Source: Luteimonas panaciterrae (lineage in GTDB: Bacteria > Pseudomonadota > Gammaproteobacteria > Xanthomonadales > Xanthomonadaceae). From it: a DNA stretch of 64,000 nucleotides. Shown here piece by piece: positions 51,456-60,755 of the stretch. The DNA lies in NCBI RefSeq assembly GCF_020511115.1, contig NZ_JAJAVH010000017.1, positions 24,378 through 88,377 of the forward strand, read 5' to 3'. The notes under the pieces were generated by a model. It saw only the letters and a program-made list of their open reading frames with translations, did no database searches and was not told the DNA's origin. Position 1 is the first letter of the stretch; the number at the start of each line of letters is the position of its first letter. The position numbers and the translations under genes are program-made.

Positions 51456-52447
51456 TGACAATGCGCAAGACGATGGTGCGCTCCATGAAGGTATGTTTCA
51501 TGCTGTTGTGCGGCTGCGCGCTCGCGGCGTGTGGTGAATCCTCGCAATCGTCGTCGGCATCGACGACGGCCAAGCCGGAATCGGCACCGGCATCGGCGCC
51601 GGCGAAACCCGCCAGTCCCGCTTTCGCCGCCGAGGAGAACGCCTGGCGCAAGGAACGCCACGACAACCTGCTCAAGCCCGACGGCTGGACCAGTCTGATC
51701 GGCCTGCACTGGATTCAGCTCAAGGCGCATTACATTGGCAGCAGTCCGGGTAGCGGCATCCGCCTCGCCAAGGGGCCGGAGAAGATGGGCTTGCTGCAGC
51801 AGCAAGACGACAAGCTGTTCTTCACGCCGGAGCGAGGCGTGGTGCTGACCCTCGACGACAAGCCGCTCAAGAGCCGCGTGCAATTGTTCGACGACAAGAG
51901 CGAGACGCCGAGCGTCATCGGCTTCGACGACGGCAAGGGCAAGATCACGGTGATCGAGCGCAGCGGTCGTCGCGCCTTGCGCGTCAAGCATGCCGATGCG
52001 GAAACCCGCACCGGATTCGCCGGACTCGAATACTGGCCGGCCGATCCGTCGTGGAAGGTCGACGCCAAGTTCGTCGCCAACGCACCGGGCAAGACGATTC
52101 CGATTCCCGACATCATCGGCGACACCAACGACGTGCCGAATCCGGGCGCGGTCGAGTTCCAGCGTGATGGCAAGACCTATCGCATCGAGGCGCTGGACGA
52201 GGGCGACGGCAGCCTCTTCCTGATCTTCGCCGATCGCACCAACGGCCATGGCAGCTACAGCGCGGGACGTTTCCTCTACGCCGACAAACCCGACGCCACC
52301 GGCAAGGTCGTGCTCGATTTCAATCGCGCCTACAACCCGCCGTGCGCGTTCACGTCGTTCGCGACCTGTCCGCTGCCGCCGCCGGAGAACCGGCTCGATC
52401 TCGCGGTCACGGCCGGCGAGAAGCAGTACGCCGCGTCCAAGCACTGA
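51455..52447 (+). CDS. DUF1684 lipoprotein
   Basis: 330 residues from ATG 51455, overlapping the mutL stop, with GAGG six bases before. Lipobox is LAACG; a Ser/Ala/Pro linker follows. The DUF1684 domain is recognised by WRKERHDNLLKPDGWTSLIGLHW and the end motif DFNRAYNPPCAFTSFATCPLPPPENRL. The family is widespread but of unknown biochemistry. Translational coupling to mutL may be simple read-through. Confidence 0.85.
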   Translation: MTMRKTMVRSMKVCFMLLCGCALAACGESSQSSSASTTAKPESAPASAPAKPASPAFAAEENAWRKERHDNLLKPDGWTSLIGLHWIQLKAHYIGSSPGSGIRLAKGPEKMGLLQQQDDKLFFTPERGVVLTLDDKPLKSRVQLFDDKSETPSVIGFDDGKGKITVIERSGRRALRVKHADAETRTGFAGLEYWPADPSWKVDAKFVANAPGKTIPIPDIIGDTNDVPNPGAVEFQRDGKTYRIEALDEGDGSLFLIFADRTNGHGSYSAGRFLYADKPDATGKVVLDFNRAYNPPCAFTSFATCPLPPPENRLDLAVTAGEKQYAASKH

Positions 52448-52460
52448 TCCGAAGGACGCC

Positions 52461-53537
52461 ATGCTCACGATGATGCCGATCGCAAAACTCCGTGCCGCGC
52501 TGCTGCCGTTGGCGGCCTGTCTCCTGCTGATCAGCGGCGCCGATGCGCAGTCGCCGGCGGCTCAGGCTCCGGCGCCTGCCGTGCAGCCGCCTGTTGTGCA
52601 TTCGAGCCCGCCGGTGGAAACCGTCGTGCTCGTGCCGCCGAAGGACCCGCCGGTGCCGCTGCTGTGGAAGGTGTCCGATGCGGACAATGCGGTCTATCTG
52701 CTGGGTTCGTTCCATCTGCTCAAACCCGATGACTATCCTTTGTCGTCGGATGTGAACAAGGCATTCGCCGACTCGAAATCGCTGGTATTCGAACTCGGAC
52801 CGGATGAGATGACCTCGCCGCAACTGGGATTGCGGATGGCGCAGGCGGCGATGCGTCTGGATGGCAAGACGCTCGATAGCGAACTGTCGCCCGAGTTGAG
52901 GGCGAAGTTGAAAGCGTGGATCGACGCCAACCAGAGTTCCTTGCAGCAGATCGGCATGCCGCCGCAGGCGCTGCAGCGTTTCGAGCCGTGGTACGTTGGT
53001 CTGCTGATCACGCTGATCGAGATGAACAAATATGGCCTCGATGCCAAGCTCGGCCTCGATCAGCATTTCATCGCGGCCGCCGCAGCGGCGAAGAAGCCGG
53101 CTTCCGGTCTGGAAACGGCAGACGAGCAGATCGCCTTCCTCGACGGGATGAACGGCGATGAGCAGTTGCAGTTCCTCGATGAATCCATCTCGGAAGCGAA
53201 CGAGGGCAACAAGGAAATCGAGGACATGCACACGGCCTGGCGCGCCGCCGATGAAGCCAAGCTGTGGGACGAAATGGCGGCGGAGATGAAGCAGGAATAT
53301 CCCAGGTTGTACCAGCGCATCAACGTCGCGCGCAACGATACCTGGGTGCCGAAGATCGAGGCGATGCTGAGCGCGCCTGGGACCGACGACAAGCTGGTGG
53401 TGGTCGGGACGCTGCATCTGCTGGGCAGCGACGGCGTCGTCGAGAAACTGCGTGCGAAGGGCTATACGGTCGAGCGCATCTGCTCGGTCTGCAAGACCCA
53501 GGGCGCCGCGCCGAAAAAGAAATCGCGCCAGCGCTGA
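52461..53537 (+). CDS. TraB/GumN family protein, exported
   Basis: 358 residues from ATG 52461, with GAAGGA six bases upstream. Signal peptide (LRAALLPLAACLLLISGADA), then the TraB pattern with two GxxH motifs: LGSFHLLKPDD near the N-terminus and GTLHLLGSDG near the C-terminus, plus a Glu-rich centre. The fold is related to metal-dependent hydrolases of the Tiki/TraB group, but substrates in bacteria are unproven. It follows the DUF1684 gene by 13 bases and ends against convergent rnfB. Confidence 0.87.
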   Translation: MLTMMPIAKLRAALLPLAACLLLISGADAQSPAAQAPAPAVQPPVVHSSPPVETVVLVPPKDPPVPLLWKVSDADNAVYLLGSFHLLKPDDYPLSSDVNKAFADSKSLVFELGPDEMTSPQLGLRMAQAAMRLDGKTLDSELSPELRAKLKAWIDANQSSLQQIGMPPQALQRFEPWYVGLLITLIEMNKYGLDAKLGLDQHFIAAAAAAKKPASGLETADEQIAFLDGMNGDEQLQFLDESISEANEGNKEIEDMHTAWRAADEAKLWDEMAAEMKQEYPRLYQRINVARNDTWVPKIEAMLSAPGTDDKLVVVGTLHLLGSDGVVEKLRAKGYTVERICSVCKTQGAAPKKKSRQR

Positions 53538-53540
53538 TCG

Positions 53541-53951
53541 TCAGGCGCTGGCAACCATCTCGATGCAATCGACCGGACAGGCGGGCACGCAAAGCTCGCA
53601 GCCGGTGCATAGCGGTTCGAGCACGGTGTGCATCAGTTTCGAACCGCCGATGATGGCGTCGACCGGGCAGGCCTGGATGCACTTGGTGCAGCCGATGCAG
53701 TCGGCCTCGATGACGATGGCGATGCTTGGCGGTTTGTGCGCCCCGCGCGTTCGGTCGTAAGGCTTTTCGGGGACGTCCAGCAATCTTGCCAACGCGCGTG
53801 CGCCCGCGTCGCCGCCGGGCGGGCAGCGATCGATGTCTGCCTCGTGACGCGCCATCGCTTCGGCATAAGGCCGGCAGCCGTCGTAGCCGCATTGCCCGCA
53901 TTGGGTTTGCGGGAGAAGGCGGTCGATGCGTTCGACGAGATTGGCGGACAT
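53541..53951 (-). CDS. RnfB-like ferredoxin, short form
   Basis: 136 residues from ATG 53951 ([13 protein letters not shown]); a longer frame crosses a repeat. N-terminal Fe-S motif [17 protein letters not shown], then two 4Fe-4S motifs [16 protein letters not shown] and [16 protein letters not shown]. It lacks the RnfB membrane anchor, and no other rnf genes are nearby, so it is a soluble electron carrier rather than part of a complete Rnf complex. It lies next to metG, as in Xanthomonadales. Confidence 0.85.
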   Translation of the reverse strand: MSANLVERIDRLLPQTQCGQCGYDGCRPYAEAMARHEADIDRCPPGGDAGARALARLLDVPEKPYDRTRGAHKPPSIAIVIEADCIGCTKCIQACPVDAIIGGSKLMHTVLEPLCTGCELCVPACPVDCIEMVASA

Positions 53952-53992
53952 CAGGTCAGTAATCTGGAAGCTACGCGTAGCGTACTGCTGTT

Positions 53993-54091
53993 GCTCGTCA
54001 TTCCCGCGAAGGCGGGAATCCATGGACTTTGTTATCGGTTATCCGATGGGACGAAAGTCCTTGGATTCCCGCCTTCGCAGGAATGACGAGC
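53993..54091. mobile_element. MITE/REP-like element with long terminal inverted repeats
   Basis: About 38 bases at 53993-54030 (beginning GCTCGTCATTCCCGCGAAGG) are repeated in inverted orientation at 54054-54091 with two mismatches, around a 23-base centre. The CATTCCCGCGAAGGCGGGAAT palindrome is a repeat seen in many proteobacterial genomes. It sits between metG and rnfB-like, with no coding capacity, and its end lies 26 bases from the metG stop. Confidence 0.8.
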
Positions 54092-54116
54092 AGAGCGTAG
54101 GGCATCGCCCGTGGCT

Positions 54117-56183
54117 TCATCGCACCGGCATGCCCGGCTGCGCGCCGGCATCGACGTCGAGCAGCTTCAGCTCGCCGCCGTCAAAACCGGCGGACAGGAT
54201 CATGCCTTCGCTCACGCCGAAACGCATCTTGCGCGGCGCCAGATTGGCGATGAAGACGACGCTGCGCCCAACCAGTTTCTCCGGCTCGCCGTAGCTGGCG
54301 CGAATACCCGAGAAGATCTGGCGCGTGCCCAGTTCGCCGGCATCCAGTTCGAAGCGCAGCAGCTTGTCCGAGCCGTCGACAAAGGAGCAGGCCAGCACCT
54401 TGCCGATGCGCAGATCGAGCTTTGCGAAATCGTCGATGCCAACCGTTTCGCCGAGCGCCGGTGCCGCGGATGTGGCCGGAGCGGCAGCGGCGGGTGCGGC
54501 CTTCGCGGCTTCGTTGCCATTGACGGTGGGCGAGAGGGTTTCCTTGCTGGCTTCGGTCATGGCTTCGATCTGTTTCGGGTCGATTCGGGTGAACAGTGGC
54601 GTGTAGGGCTGGATCACGTGGTCGAGCAACGGCGCGTCGAGCGCGTGCCAGTTGTCGAGCGGCGTGGCGAGGAAGTTCGCGATCTGGTGTGCCATCGCCG
54701 GCAATACCGGCGCGAGCGCCGCGGACAGAACGCGGAACAGGTTCAGCCCTTGCGTGCAGACGCGCTGCAACTCGTCCTCGGCGCCTTCCTGCTTCGCCAA
54801 CACCCAAGGCTTGTGGTCGTCGATGTAGCGGTTGGCTTCGTCGGCCAGCGCCATGGTCGCGCGCAATGCGGATGCGGGGTCGTTGCGTTCGTAGGACTCG
54901 CGCACGGGTGCGAGCGCCTCGACGAAGCGCGCATACATCGCCGCATCGGGCAACGCTGCGGCGAGGCGGCCGGCGAAACGCTTCTCGATGAAGCCGGCGC
55001 AGCGGCTGGCGAGGTTGACGAACTTGCCGACCACGTCCGAATTCACACGCGCGACGAAATCGCTGAGGTTGAGGTCGAGATCGTCGACGCCGCCCGAGGA
55101 TTTCGCGGCGAAGTAGTAGCGCAAGGCTTCCGGTGGCAGGCCGCTGTCGAGATACGTGCGCGCCATGACGAAGGTGCCGCGCGATTTCGACATCTTGGCG
55201 CCGTCCACCATCAGATAGCCGTTGACGTGCAGCCGCGTCGGCGCGCGGAAACCGGCGCCATGCAATACGGCCGGCCAGAACAGGCCGTGGAAGTTGACGA
55301 TGTCCTTGCCGATGAAATGGTGCATCTCCGCCGCGCTGTCGCGGGCCAGATAATCGAAGAAATTCAGACCAGTGCGCTCGCACAGCGCCTGGAAGCTGCT
55401 GAGATAACCGATCGGCGCGTCCAGCCAGACGTAGAGGAACTTGCCGGGATGGCCGGGAATCTCGAAGCCGAAGTAGGGTGCATCGCGCGAGATGTCCCAG
55501 GCGCGCAGCCCGCCTTCGCCATCCAGCCATTCCTGCAGCTTCGCTTTCACGCCGGACGTGGCGACGTCGCCCGACAGCCATTCGCGCAGGAAGGCATCGA
55601 ACTGGCCGACCTCGAAGAAGAAATGCTCCGACTCGCGCAGCTCCGGCGTCGCGCCGCTGACCACGGAGTACGGTGATTTCAATTCGGTGGGCGAGTACGT
55701 CGCGCCGCAGTTCTCGCAGTTGTCACCGTACTGATCCGGCGTGCCGCAGTTGGGGCAGATGCCCTTGACGTAGCGGTCGGGCAGGAACATGCCCTTCACC
55801 GGGTCGTACAGCTGCGCCACCGAGCGCCGCGAGATGTGGCCGTTGGCGTCGAGCTTCGTGTAGAACGCCTCGGTCAGCGCGCGGTTGCGTTCGGAGTTGG
55901 TCGAGTCGTAATGATCGAACGCCACCCCGAACGCGGCGAAATCGCGCTCGTGGCTGGCCTGGATGCCGGCGATGAACTGCTCCGGCGTGGTTCCGGCCTT
56001 TTCCGCCGCCAGCATGATCGGTGTGCCGTGCGTATCGTCGGCGCAGACGAAATGCGTGGTCGCACCCGCCATTCGCCGCGCGCGCACCCAGATGTCGGCC
56101 TGGATGTAGCCCACCAGATGGCCGAGATGGAGCGGCCCGTTGGCGTAGGGCAGGGCGGTCGTGACGAGGGCGGTGCTGGACAT
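54117..56183 (-). CDS. metG: Methionyl-tRNA synthetase
   Basis: 688 residues. HIGH motif PLHLGHLVGY, zinc motif CPNCGTPDQYGDNCENCG, KMSKS motif GAKMSKSRG, and a C-terminal tRNA-binding dimerisation domain (DFAKLDLRIGKVLACSFVDG). Charges initiator and elongator tRNA-Met. Start ATG 56183 (MSSTALVTTALPYANGPLHL). Monocistronic or followed by the rnfB-like gene beyond the repeat. Confidence 0.98.
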   Translation of the reverse strand: MSSTALVTTALPYANGPLHLGHLVGYIQADIWVRARRMAGATTHFVCADDTHGTPIMLAAEKAGTTPEQFIAGIQASHERDFAAFGVAFDHYDSTNSERNRALTEAFYTKLDANGHISRRSVAQLYDPVKGMFLPDRYVKGICPNCGTPDQYGDNCENCGATYSPTELKSPYSVVSGATPELRESEHFFFEVGQFDAFLREWLSGDVATSGVKAKLQEWLDGEGGLRAWDISRDAPYFGFEIPGHPGKFLYVWLDAPIGYLSSFQALCERTGLNFFDYLARDSAAEMHHFIGKDIVNFHGLFWPAVLHGAGFRAPTRLHVNGYLMVDGAKMSKSRGTFVMARTYLDSGLPPEALRYYFAAKSSGGVDDLDLNLSDFVARVNSDVVGKFVNLASRCAGFIEKRFAGRLAAALPDAAMYARFVEALAPVRESYERNDPASALRATMALADEANRYIDDHKPWVLAKQEGAEDELQRVCTQGLNLFRVLSAALAPVLPAMAHQIANFLATPLDNWHALDAPLLDHVIQPYTPLFTRIDPKQIEAMTEASKETLSPTVNGNEAAKAAPAAAAPATSAAPALGETVGIDDFAKLDLRIGKVLACSFVDGSDKLLRFELDAGELGTRQIFSGIRASYGEPEKLVGRSVVFIANLAPRKMRFGVSEGMILSAGFDGGELKLLDVDAGAQPGMPVR

Positions 56184-56408
56184 GATGCGTGTTGTGGTGG
56201 GGCGGCTGTTCTAGGTAATGCTTGGATTATCACATGCGAAGGGAGGGCAACGGCTTCCGTTCAGCCCGGCGGGAGGACCATTCCGTCGCGGAACTGCCGT
56301 GTTATGTTCCGCCGACTCGATCTCCGGGAGGGGGCGGGTGCTGATGCCGCGCCGATAGCGCGGCTTTCGACCGGTGATTTTTCGACCACAGCCATTGGAG
56401 TCAACAGC

Positions 56409-56975
56409 ATGAAACGCCTTGTTTTGTTTCTCTTGCTTGCTACCGCCACCGCCGCAGCACCTGCCGCTCAGGTCTCCGGCGTCAAACTCGAGGATTCGGT
56501 GACCGTCGGCGGAACCAATCTGGTGCTCAACGGCGCCGGTGTGCGCGTCAAGTACGCCATGTTCAAGGTCTATGTGATCGGCCTGTACGTGCCGGCGAAG
56601 ACCAAGGACGGCAGTGCCATCCAGAACGCCAAGGAGCCGCGCCGCGCCGTGCTGGTGATGAAGCGCGACCTCGAGGCCGCCACGCTGTCCGAAGCTTTCC
56701 ACGAAGGCCTGGAGAACAGCCTCTCGAGCGCTGAGTTCAATGCGCTCAAGCCGCAGATCGCCGAACTGGATGGATTGTTCAAGCAGGTCGGCAACGTGAA
56801 AGAGGGTGACCGCCTGACTCTGGATTTCAGCGCCGAGGGCAATACCCGGATCAGCTACAAGGGCAAAGAGCTCGATGAAATCCGCAGCCCGCAGATGGTG
56901 TCGGCGCTGCTGGGACTCTGGGTCGGCAAGAAGCCGGTCCAGGAAGACCTCAAGGCCGCATTGCTGAAAGGGTGA
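56409..56975 (+). CDS. Exported chalcone-isomerase-like protein
   Basis: 188 residues from ATG 56409 with GGAG eight bases before; frame extends upstream into metG antisense, not used. Signal peptide MKRLVLFLLLATATAAAPAA, then the chalcone isomerase-like domain (LVLNGAGVRVKYAMFKVYVIGLYVPAKTKD, LVMKRDLEAATLSEAFHEGL, KGKELDEIRSPQMVSALLGLWVGKKPVQEDLKAALL). Bacterial members are periplasmic or lipid-binding, function unknown. Confidence 0.87.
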   Translation: MKRLVLFLLLATATAAAPAAQVSGVKLEDSVTVGGTNLVLNGAGVRVKYAMFKVYVIGLYVPAKTKDGSAIQNAKEPRRAVLVMKRDLEAATLSEAFHEGLENSLSSAEFNALKPQIAELDGLFKQVGNVKEGDRLTLDFSAEGNTRISYKGKELDEIRSPQMVSALLGLWVGKKPVQEDLKAALLKG

Positions 56976-57046
56976 GCGACCGCGCTTAGTCGATGCCCTA
57001 TCGGCATCGACTGCGGTCGCGAACGCCCGGCCATGGATGGCCGGGC
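56976..57046. repeat. Two consecutive hairpins after the chalcone-isomerase-like gene
   Basis: First: GCGACCGC ... AGTCGATGCC-CTATC-GGCATCGACT-GCGGTCGC (56976-57020), starting at the base after the stop codon. Second: GCCCGGCCAT-GG-ATGGCCGGGC (57025-57046). No T-run; the second contains the CCATGGATGG core that also appears near 37610 and 57075, so a REP family is likely. Confidence 0.65.
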
Positions 57047-57167
57047 CGGACGATCCGAAGCCTGTATCGCGCCGCCATGGATGGCATCACGCACTGACCA
57101 GGTACGACCGATGCGCACAGCATCCGTCGCAATGACTCAGATCATCTGAATCACGAAGGCACCACGT

Positions 57168-57602
57168 CTACTGACGCTGCCACACCTGCTGCCGGCACAG
57201 AAAAACGATACACCCCGACATGCCAAGCTTCTGCCCACCATCCAGCAGCTCCAGTTTCGACTTGTAGGTCTTGCCCTTCTCGGGATCGAGCACGGTTCCG
57301 CTGTTCCAGATCTGCCCGTCCTTCTTCAAGCCCCACAGGATGGTCATCCCCTTGATCGGCTTGTTCTTGTTGGCGCCCTGGCACTTCTCGCATACCGGAT
57401 TCGGTCCATGATCGGACTGCAGGATCTCCACCACCTTGCCCTGCAGTGTCCCGTTCGATGCCTGGGTGATCTCCACGATCGACTTCGCCTTGCCGGTTTC
57501 GTCATCGATGGTTTTCCAGCGGCCGATCGGTGAATCCTGCGCGGATGCGGCGGCAGGTAGCAATGCGAGCAGGAACAGGCAAGCGAAGGATCGGATGCGC
57601 AT
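57168..57602 (-). CDS. Exported DUF2147 protein
   Basis: 144 residues, GGGAGA ribosome site. Signal peptide FACLFLLALLPAAASA, then DUF2147: SPIGRWKTIDDETGKAKSIVEI, GKVVEIL, CEKCQGANKNKPIKGMTILWGLKKDG, GKTYKSKLELLDGGQKLGMSGCI. Small periplasmic lipocalin-like fold; role unknown. Tail (FLCRQQVWQRQ) is normal for the family. Confidence 0.88.
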   Translation of the reverse strand: MRIRSFACLFLLALLPAAASAQDSPIGRWKTIDDETGKAKSIVEITQASNGTLQGKVVEILQSDHGPNPVCEKCQGANKNKPIKGMTILWGLKKDGQIWNSGTVLDPEKGKTYKSKLELLDGGQKLGMSGCIVFLCRQQVWQRQ

Positions 57603-57719
57603 CTTTCTCTCCCGGAAGGACTGACAGCCCTAGCGTACCCGATGCGTCTTCGCGTTGCCGCTACCGATGGGGCATGCCTGGTCGAGCGCTCATGCCCGAG
57701 GATTCGATTCTGGATCGGC

Positions 57720-57753
57720 CAAAAAGCAGAAGCCCGGCTTTCGCCGGGCTTCT
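57720..57753 (-). terminator. Terminator of the second TonB receptor gene
   Basis: AGAAGCCCGGC-GAAA-GCCGGGCTTCT on the minus strand, followed by GCTTTTTGG. Perfect 11-bp stem 15 bases after the stop. Confidence 0.92.
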
Positions 57754-57767
57754 GGGGCTTGCATGGA

Positions 57768-60566
57768 TCAGTTGAACTTGTACTTGAAGCTGGCGAAGAC
57801 CTCGCGGCCGATCGGGCTATAGGCGCGCCAGAAGAACGGATACGTGTTGTAGCTATTGTCCGTCGGATGCAGCTCGTCGAACACATTGTTGACCGCGATG
57901 CCGATCGTGGCCTTCTCAGTGATTTCCTTCTGAACTGCCAGGTTCCAGATGACATAGGAGCCAATACGGCCAGTTTCTTCCCAGTTCGGCAGCGAGCCCC
58001 AACGATAGCCGTTGAGGTTGACGGTCCAGTCATCCAACTCCCAATTCACTTCCCAGTTGATGCGGCTGCGGAAGTTGAAGTACTGCTTGTCGTCGCGGAT
58101 ATTGCGAATCTCGGCACCGGGGAATAGCTGTTCTTCCATCTTCAGGACGTGGGTCCAGCCCAGGCCGAAGTTGAACTGACCCAGGCGATCTGTATCCAGG
58201 CGATAGCGCCAGCGCGCGTCGATACCACTGGTTTTTAGCATGGCCTGATTGATCGGGAACGAACGGTAGAAATCAACCTCGTCATCATTGATCTCGTCTA
58301 CCCCCAAACGGGTAACCAGGCCAGTGAAGAATTGGCAGCTGGACGAATTGGGATCAACGGGGTTGCCCGCACGATCCGTGCCAAGACGGCAGGCAGCCTC
58401 TTCACGGAACAAGTATCCGGTATTGATGTCGTCAACGGCGCCTTCGAGCTTGATGTTGTAGTAGTCCATGCTCACCGACATGCCGTCGATGACGTCCCAC
58501 ACGAAACCGGCGGTATAGGACTTGCCTTCTTCCTCTTCCAAATCCTTGCTGCCGCGACGTAGGCCGAAGACCTGATAGGTATATGCCGCCGTTTGGCAAA
58601 TATCATCGGTAGCATTATGGCCGTCGCGCCGGCAGCGATACTCGTCAGGAATTTGGGTGAAGAAGCCGGATTCCTCGGCGAAGATGTAGTGCATGTCCGG
58701 AGCGCGGAAGCTGGTGGCATAGCCGCCACGCAACAGCAGGCTCTCGACCGGACGATATTCCAGGCCGGCCGACCAAGTGAATGCGCCGTTCACGTCCGTG
58801 ACGTCGTCGTACTTGTCGTAGCGACCGGCCAGGCTCGCCTTCAGCGGTTCGAAGATCGGAATGCTGAGCTCGACGCCGATCGCGTAGCGGTCGCGTTCGC
58901 CGCCGCCACCGGTGCCGGTCAGGTTGTAGATCGGCTCGGAACCGGCGTAGTTGGGGTCGATGCGCGGATCGGGATTGAGTTCGTACTTCTGACGTGCGCC
59001 TTCGATGACGGCAGCGATGCCAACCGGTCCGGCGGGTAATTCAAAGAGATCGCCAGAGATCGTGAACGAAGCCTGCGAGACTTCCGACTCGGCGTCGGTC
59101 TTCACCTTGGTGATCAAGGATTGGAAGGTATCCGGGCTAAGCGGAGAGAAGTAGCGGTCAATATTTATTTCATGAACCGGATAAGGGCCCGCCATGCCGA
59201 GTTGCGGTCCGAGGAAGTAATCCCTGACTTTGTTCTCTAGGAAGCGAGGCTGACTTGTTTCCAGCTTATAACGAGCATGGGAAACCGTAGCCTCCCAATC
59301 GAATCGGTCATTGAAGAGTGAGCCGCGCAATCCCGCCGCAACGTCAATGGAACGTTCATTGACCTTAGTCTGGTTGGCCTCCAGACCGCCACCTTCGTTG
59401 GGCGTGAAAATGCGCTGCCCATCAAGAATTCCGTCAATGTTTGGATCATAGAAAAGGCCCGGTTGCCAGAATTGCGTCGCCGACGCGATCTTGGCGTCTG
59501 CTTTCGACGCGCTGAGCTGCGCGAAGGCCTGTAAGCCATTGCTGAAATCATATGTGCCATACAGATATGCACTCAGATTGCTATCTGAATTGCGGATTTC
59601 CTGTGTGGCGGGATAGCCGAAGTAGCCGCAGACCCCACGCTTTTCAAGCTCGAAGTCGGGGGCGAAGCGAGCGCAAGTCGAGGCGGCGTCCTCACCATCA
59701 GGATAGACATATGCATTCAAGCCAGTACCGATTGAACGGTTGCGCAAGCGGATGCCGATCGTGGCAGTAGCATTTTCAGGGCCTGCCTTTGGATCATCGC
59801 GATACGAATCCATGAAATCACGCTGCGAAGCGAAGATTTCCTCGCGCGACAGATACTCGAAGGCGTAGGTGAGGTTCCACTTTTCGCCGGTCTTGCCGCC
59901 GACCCACTGCAAGCGCGCGCTATCGCCGCCGCCACGGGTGGTGGTGCCGCCGCGCAGGGTGAACTCGTCGCCGTCGAAGTTGGTCTTCATGACGATGTTG
60001 ACCACGCCGGCCACGGCGTCGGAGCCGTAGATCGCCGAGGCGCCGCCCGAGAGCACTTCCACGCGCTCGATGGCCGCTGCCGGGATGTTGGCCAGGTTCA
60101 CGGCGTTGGACTGGCTGTTGTACGGCATCGGATAGTCAGCCGTGCGGCGGCCGTTGATCAGGATCAACTGGTAGCCGGGGCCGAGGCCGCGCAGGTTCAG
60201 GAAGCTGGCGTTCGGCGTGAAGCCGCTCTGGTTGAGTTCGTTCTGCACTGTGCCGGTGAACTGGGTCAGCGTCGTCAGTGCGTCGTAAACGGTGGAAAAG
60301 CCTTGCTTTTCAATGTCATCGGCGGTGATCACGGTCACCGGTGTCGGGCCTTCGATTTCCGCTCGCTTGATGCGCGAGCCGACGACCGTCACCTTGTCGA
60401 GCTGGGTCGTTGAGGAAGACGATGCTTCACTCGTGGCTTGCGGGTTTGCTTGTGCTTCCTGCCCTTCCTGGGCCAGAGCGACACCGCAAGCCGGCATCAA
60501 CAGTGCCGCTGACAGCGCGGCCGTCAATTGGTGTCGTTTAACTCCCCATGCATGAACTTTCATCAT
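57768..60566 (-). CDS. TonB-dependent receptor, large (VVGSRIKR type)
   Basis: 932 residues from ATG 60566, with AGGGGA seven bases upstream; the open frame goes 375 codons further but runs antisense to mrp. Signal peptide (LSAALLMPACGVALA), Gln/Ser linker, TonB-box region KVTVVGSRIKRAEIEGPTPVTVITADDIEKQ, plug LNLRGLGPGYQLILINGRR and IERVEVLSGGASAIYGSDAVAGVVNIV, then a barrel ending ASFKYKFN. This subgroup is expanded in Xanthomonadales and Alteromonadales and often serves peptide or sugar uptake. No linked peptidase or regulator is seen. Confidence 0.92.
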   Translation of the reverse strand: MMKVHAWGVKRHQLTAALSAALLMPACGVALAQEGQEAQANPQATSEASSSSTTQLDKVTVVGSRIKRAEIEGPTPVTVITADDIEKQGFSTVYDALTTLTQFTGTVQNELNQSGFTPNASFLNLRGLGPGYQLILINGRRTADYPMPYNSQSNAVNLANIPAAAIERVEVLSGGASAIYGSDAVAGVVNIVMKTNFDGDEFTLRGGTTTRGGGDSARLQWVGGKTGEKWNLTYAFEYLSREEIFASQRDFMDSYRDDPKAGPENATATIGIRLRNRSIGTGLNAYVYPDGEDAASTCARFAPDFELEKRGVCGYFGYPATQEIRNSDSNLSAYLYGTYDFSNGLQAFAQLSASKADAKIASATQFWQPGLFYDPNIDGILDGQRIFTPNEGGGLEANQTKVNERSIDVAAGLRGSLFNDRFDWEATVSHARYKLETSQPRFLENKVRDYFLGPQLGMAGPYPVHEINIDRYFSPLSPDTFQSLITKVKTDAESEVSQASFTISGDLFELPAGPVGIAAVIEGARQKYELNPDPRIDPNYAGSEPIYNLTGTGGGGERDRYAIGVELSIPIFEPLKASLAGRYDKYDDVTDVNGAFTWSAGLEYRPVESLLLRGGYATSFRAPDMHYIFAEESGFFTQIPDEYRCRRDGHNATDDICQTAAYTYQVFGLRRGSKDLEEEEGKSYTAGFVWDVIDGMSVSMDYYNIKLEGAVDDINTGYLFREEAACRLGTDRAGNPVDPNSSSCQFFTGLVTRLGVDEINDDEVDFYRSFPINQAMLKTSGIDARWRYRLDTDRLGQFNFGLGWTHVLKMEEQLFPGAEIRNIRDDKQYFNFRSRINWEVNWELDDWTVNLNGYRWGSLPNWEETGRIGSYVIWNLAVQKEITEKATIGIAVNNVFDELHPTDNSYNTYPFFWRAYSPIGREVFASFKYKFN

Positions 60567-60755
60567 TGAATCCCCTAGTAATATCAACAAGTTACGTCCC
60601 TTAACGACAAACTTCACATGTCGTACACGTGAACTTAACATGATATTAATAGCGCTGCCACATTCATCTGCCAGCCAGAATCGACGGACGCGGTTGCTCC
60701 CGGGATTTTGTGCGTTGCACAATCCCGAGATTGAGTTCCCGATGCGGAGCAAACC

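Noticed and set aside
53541..53951. Complete Rnf complex locus
   Set aside because: Only a soluble RnfB-like protein is present; no rnfACDGE genes nearby.
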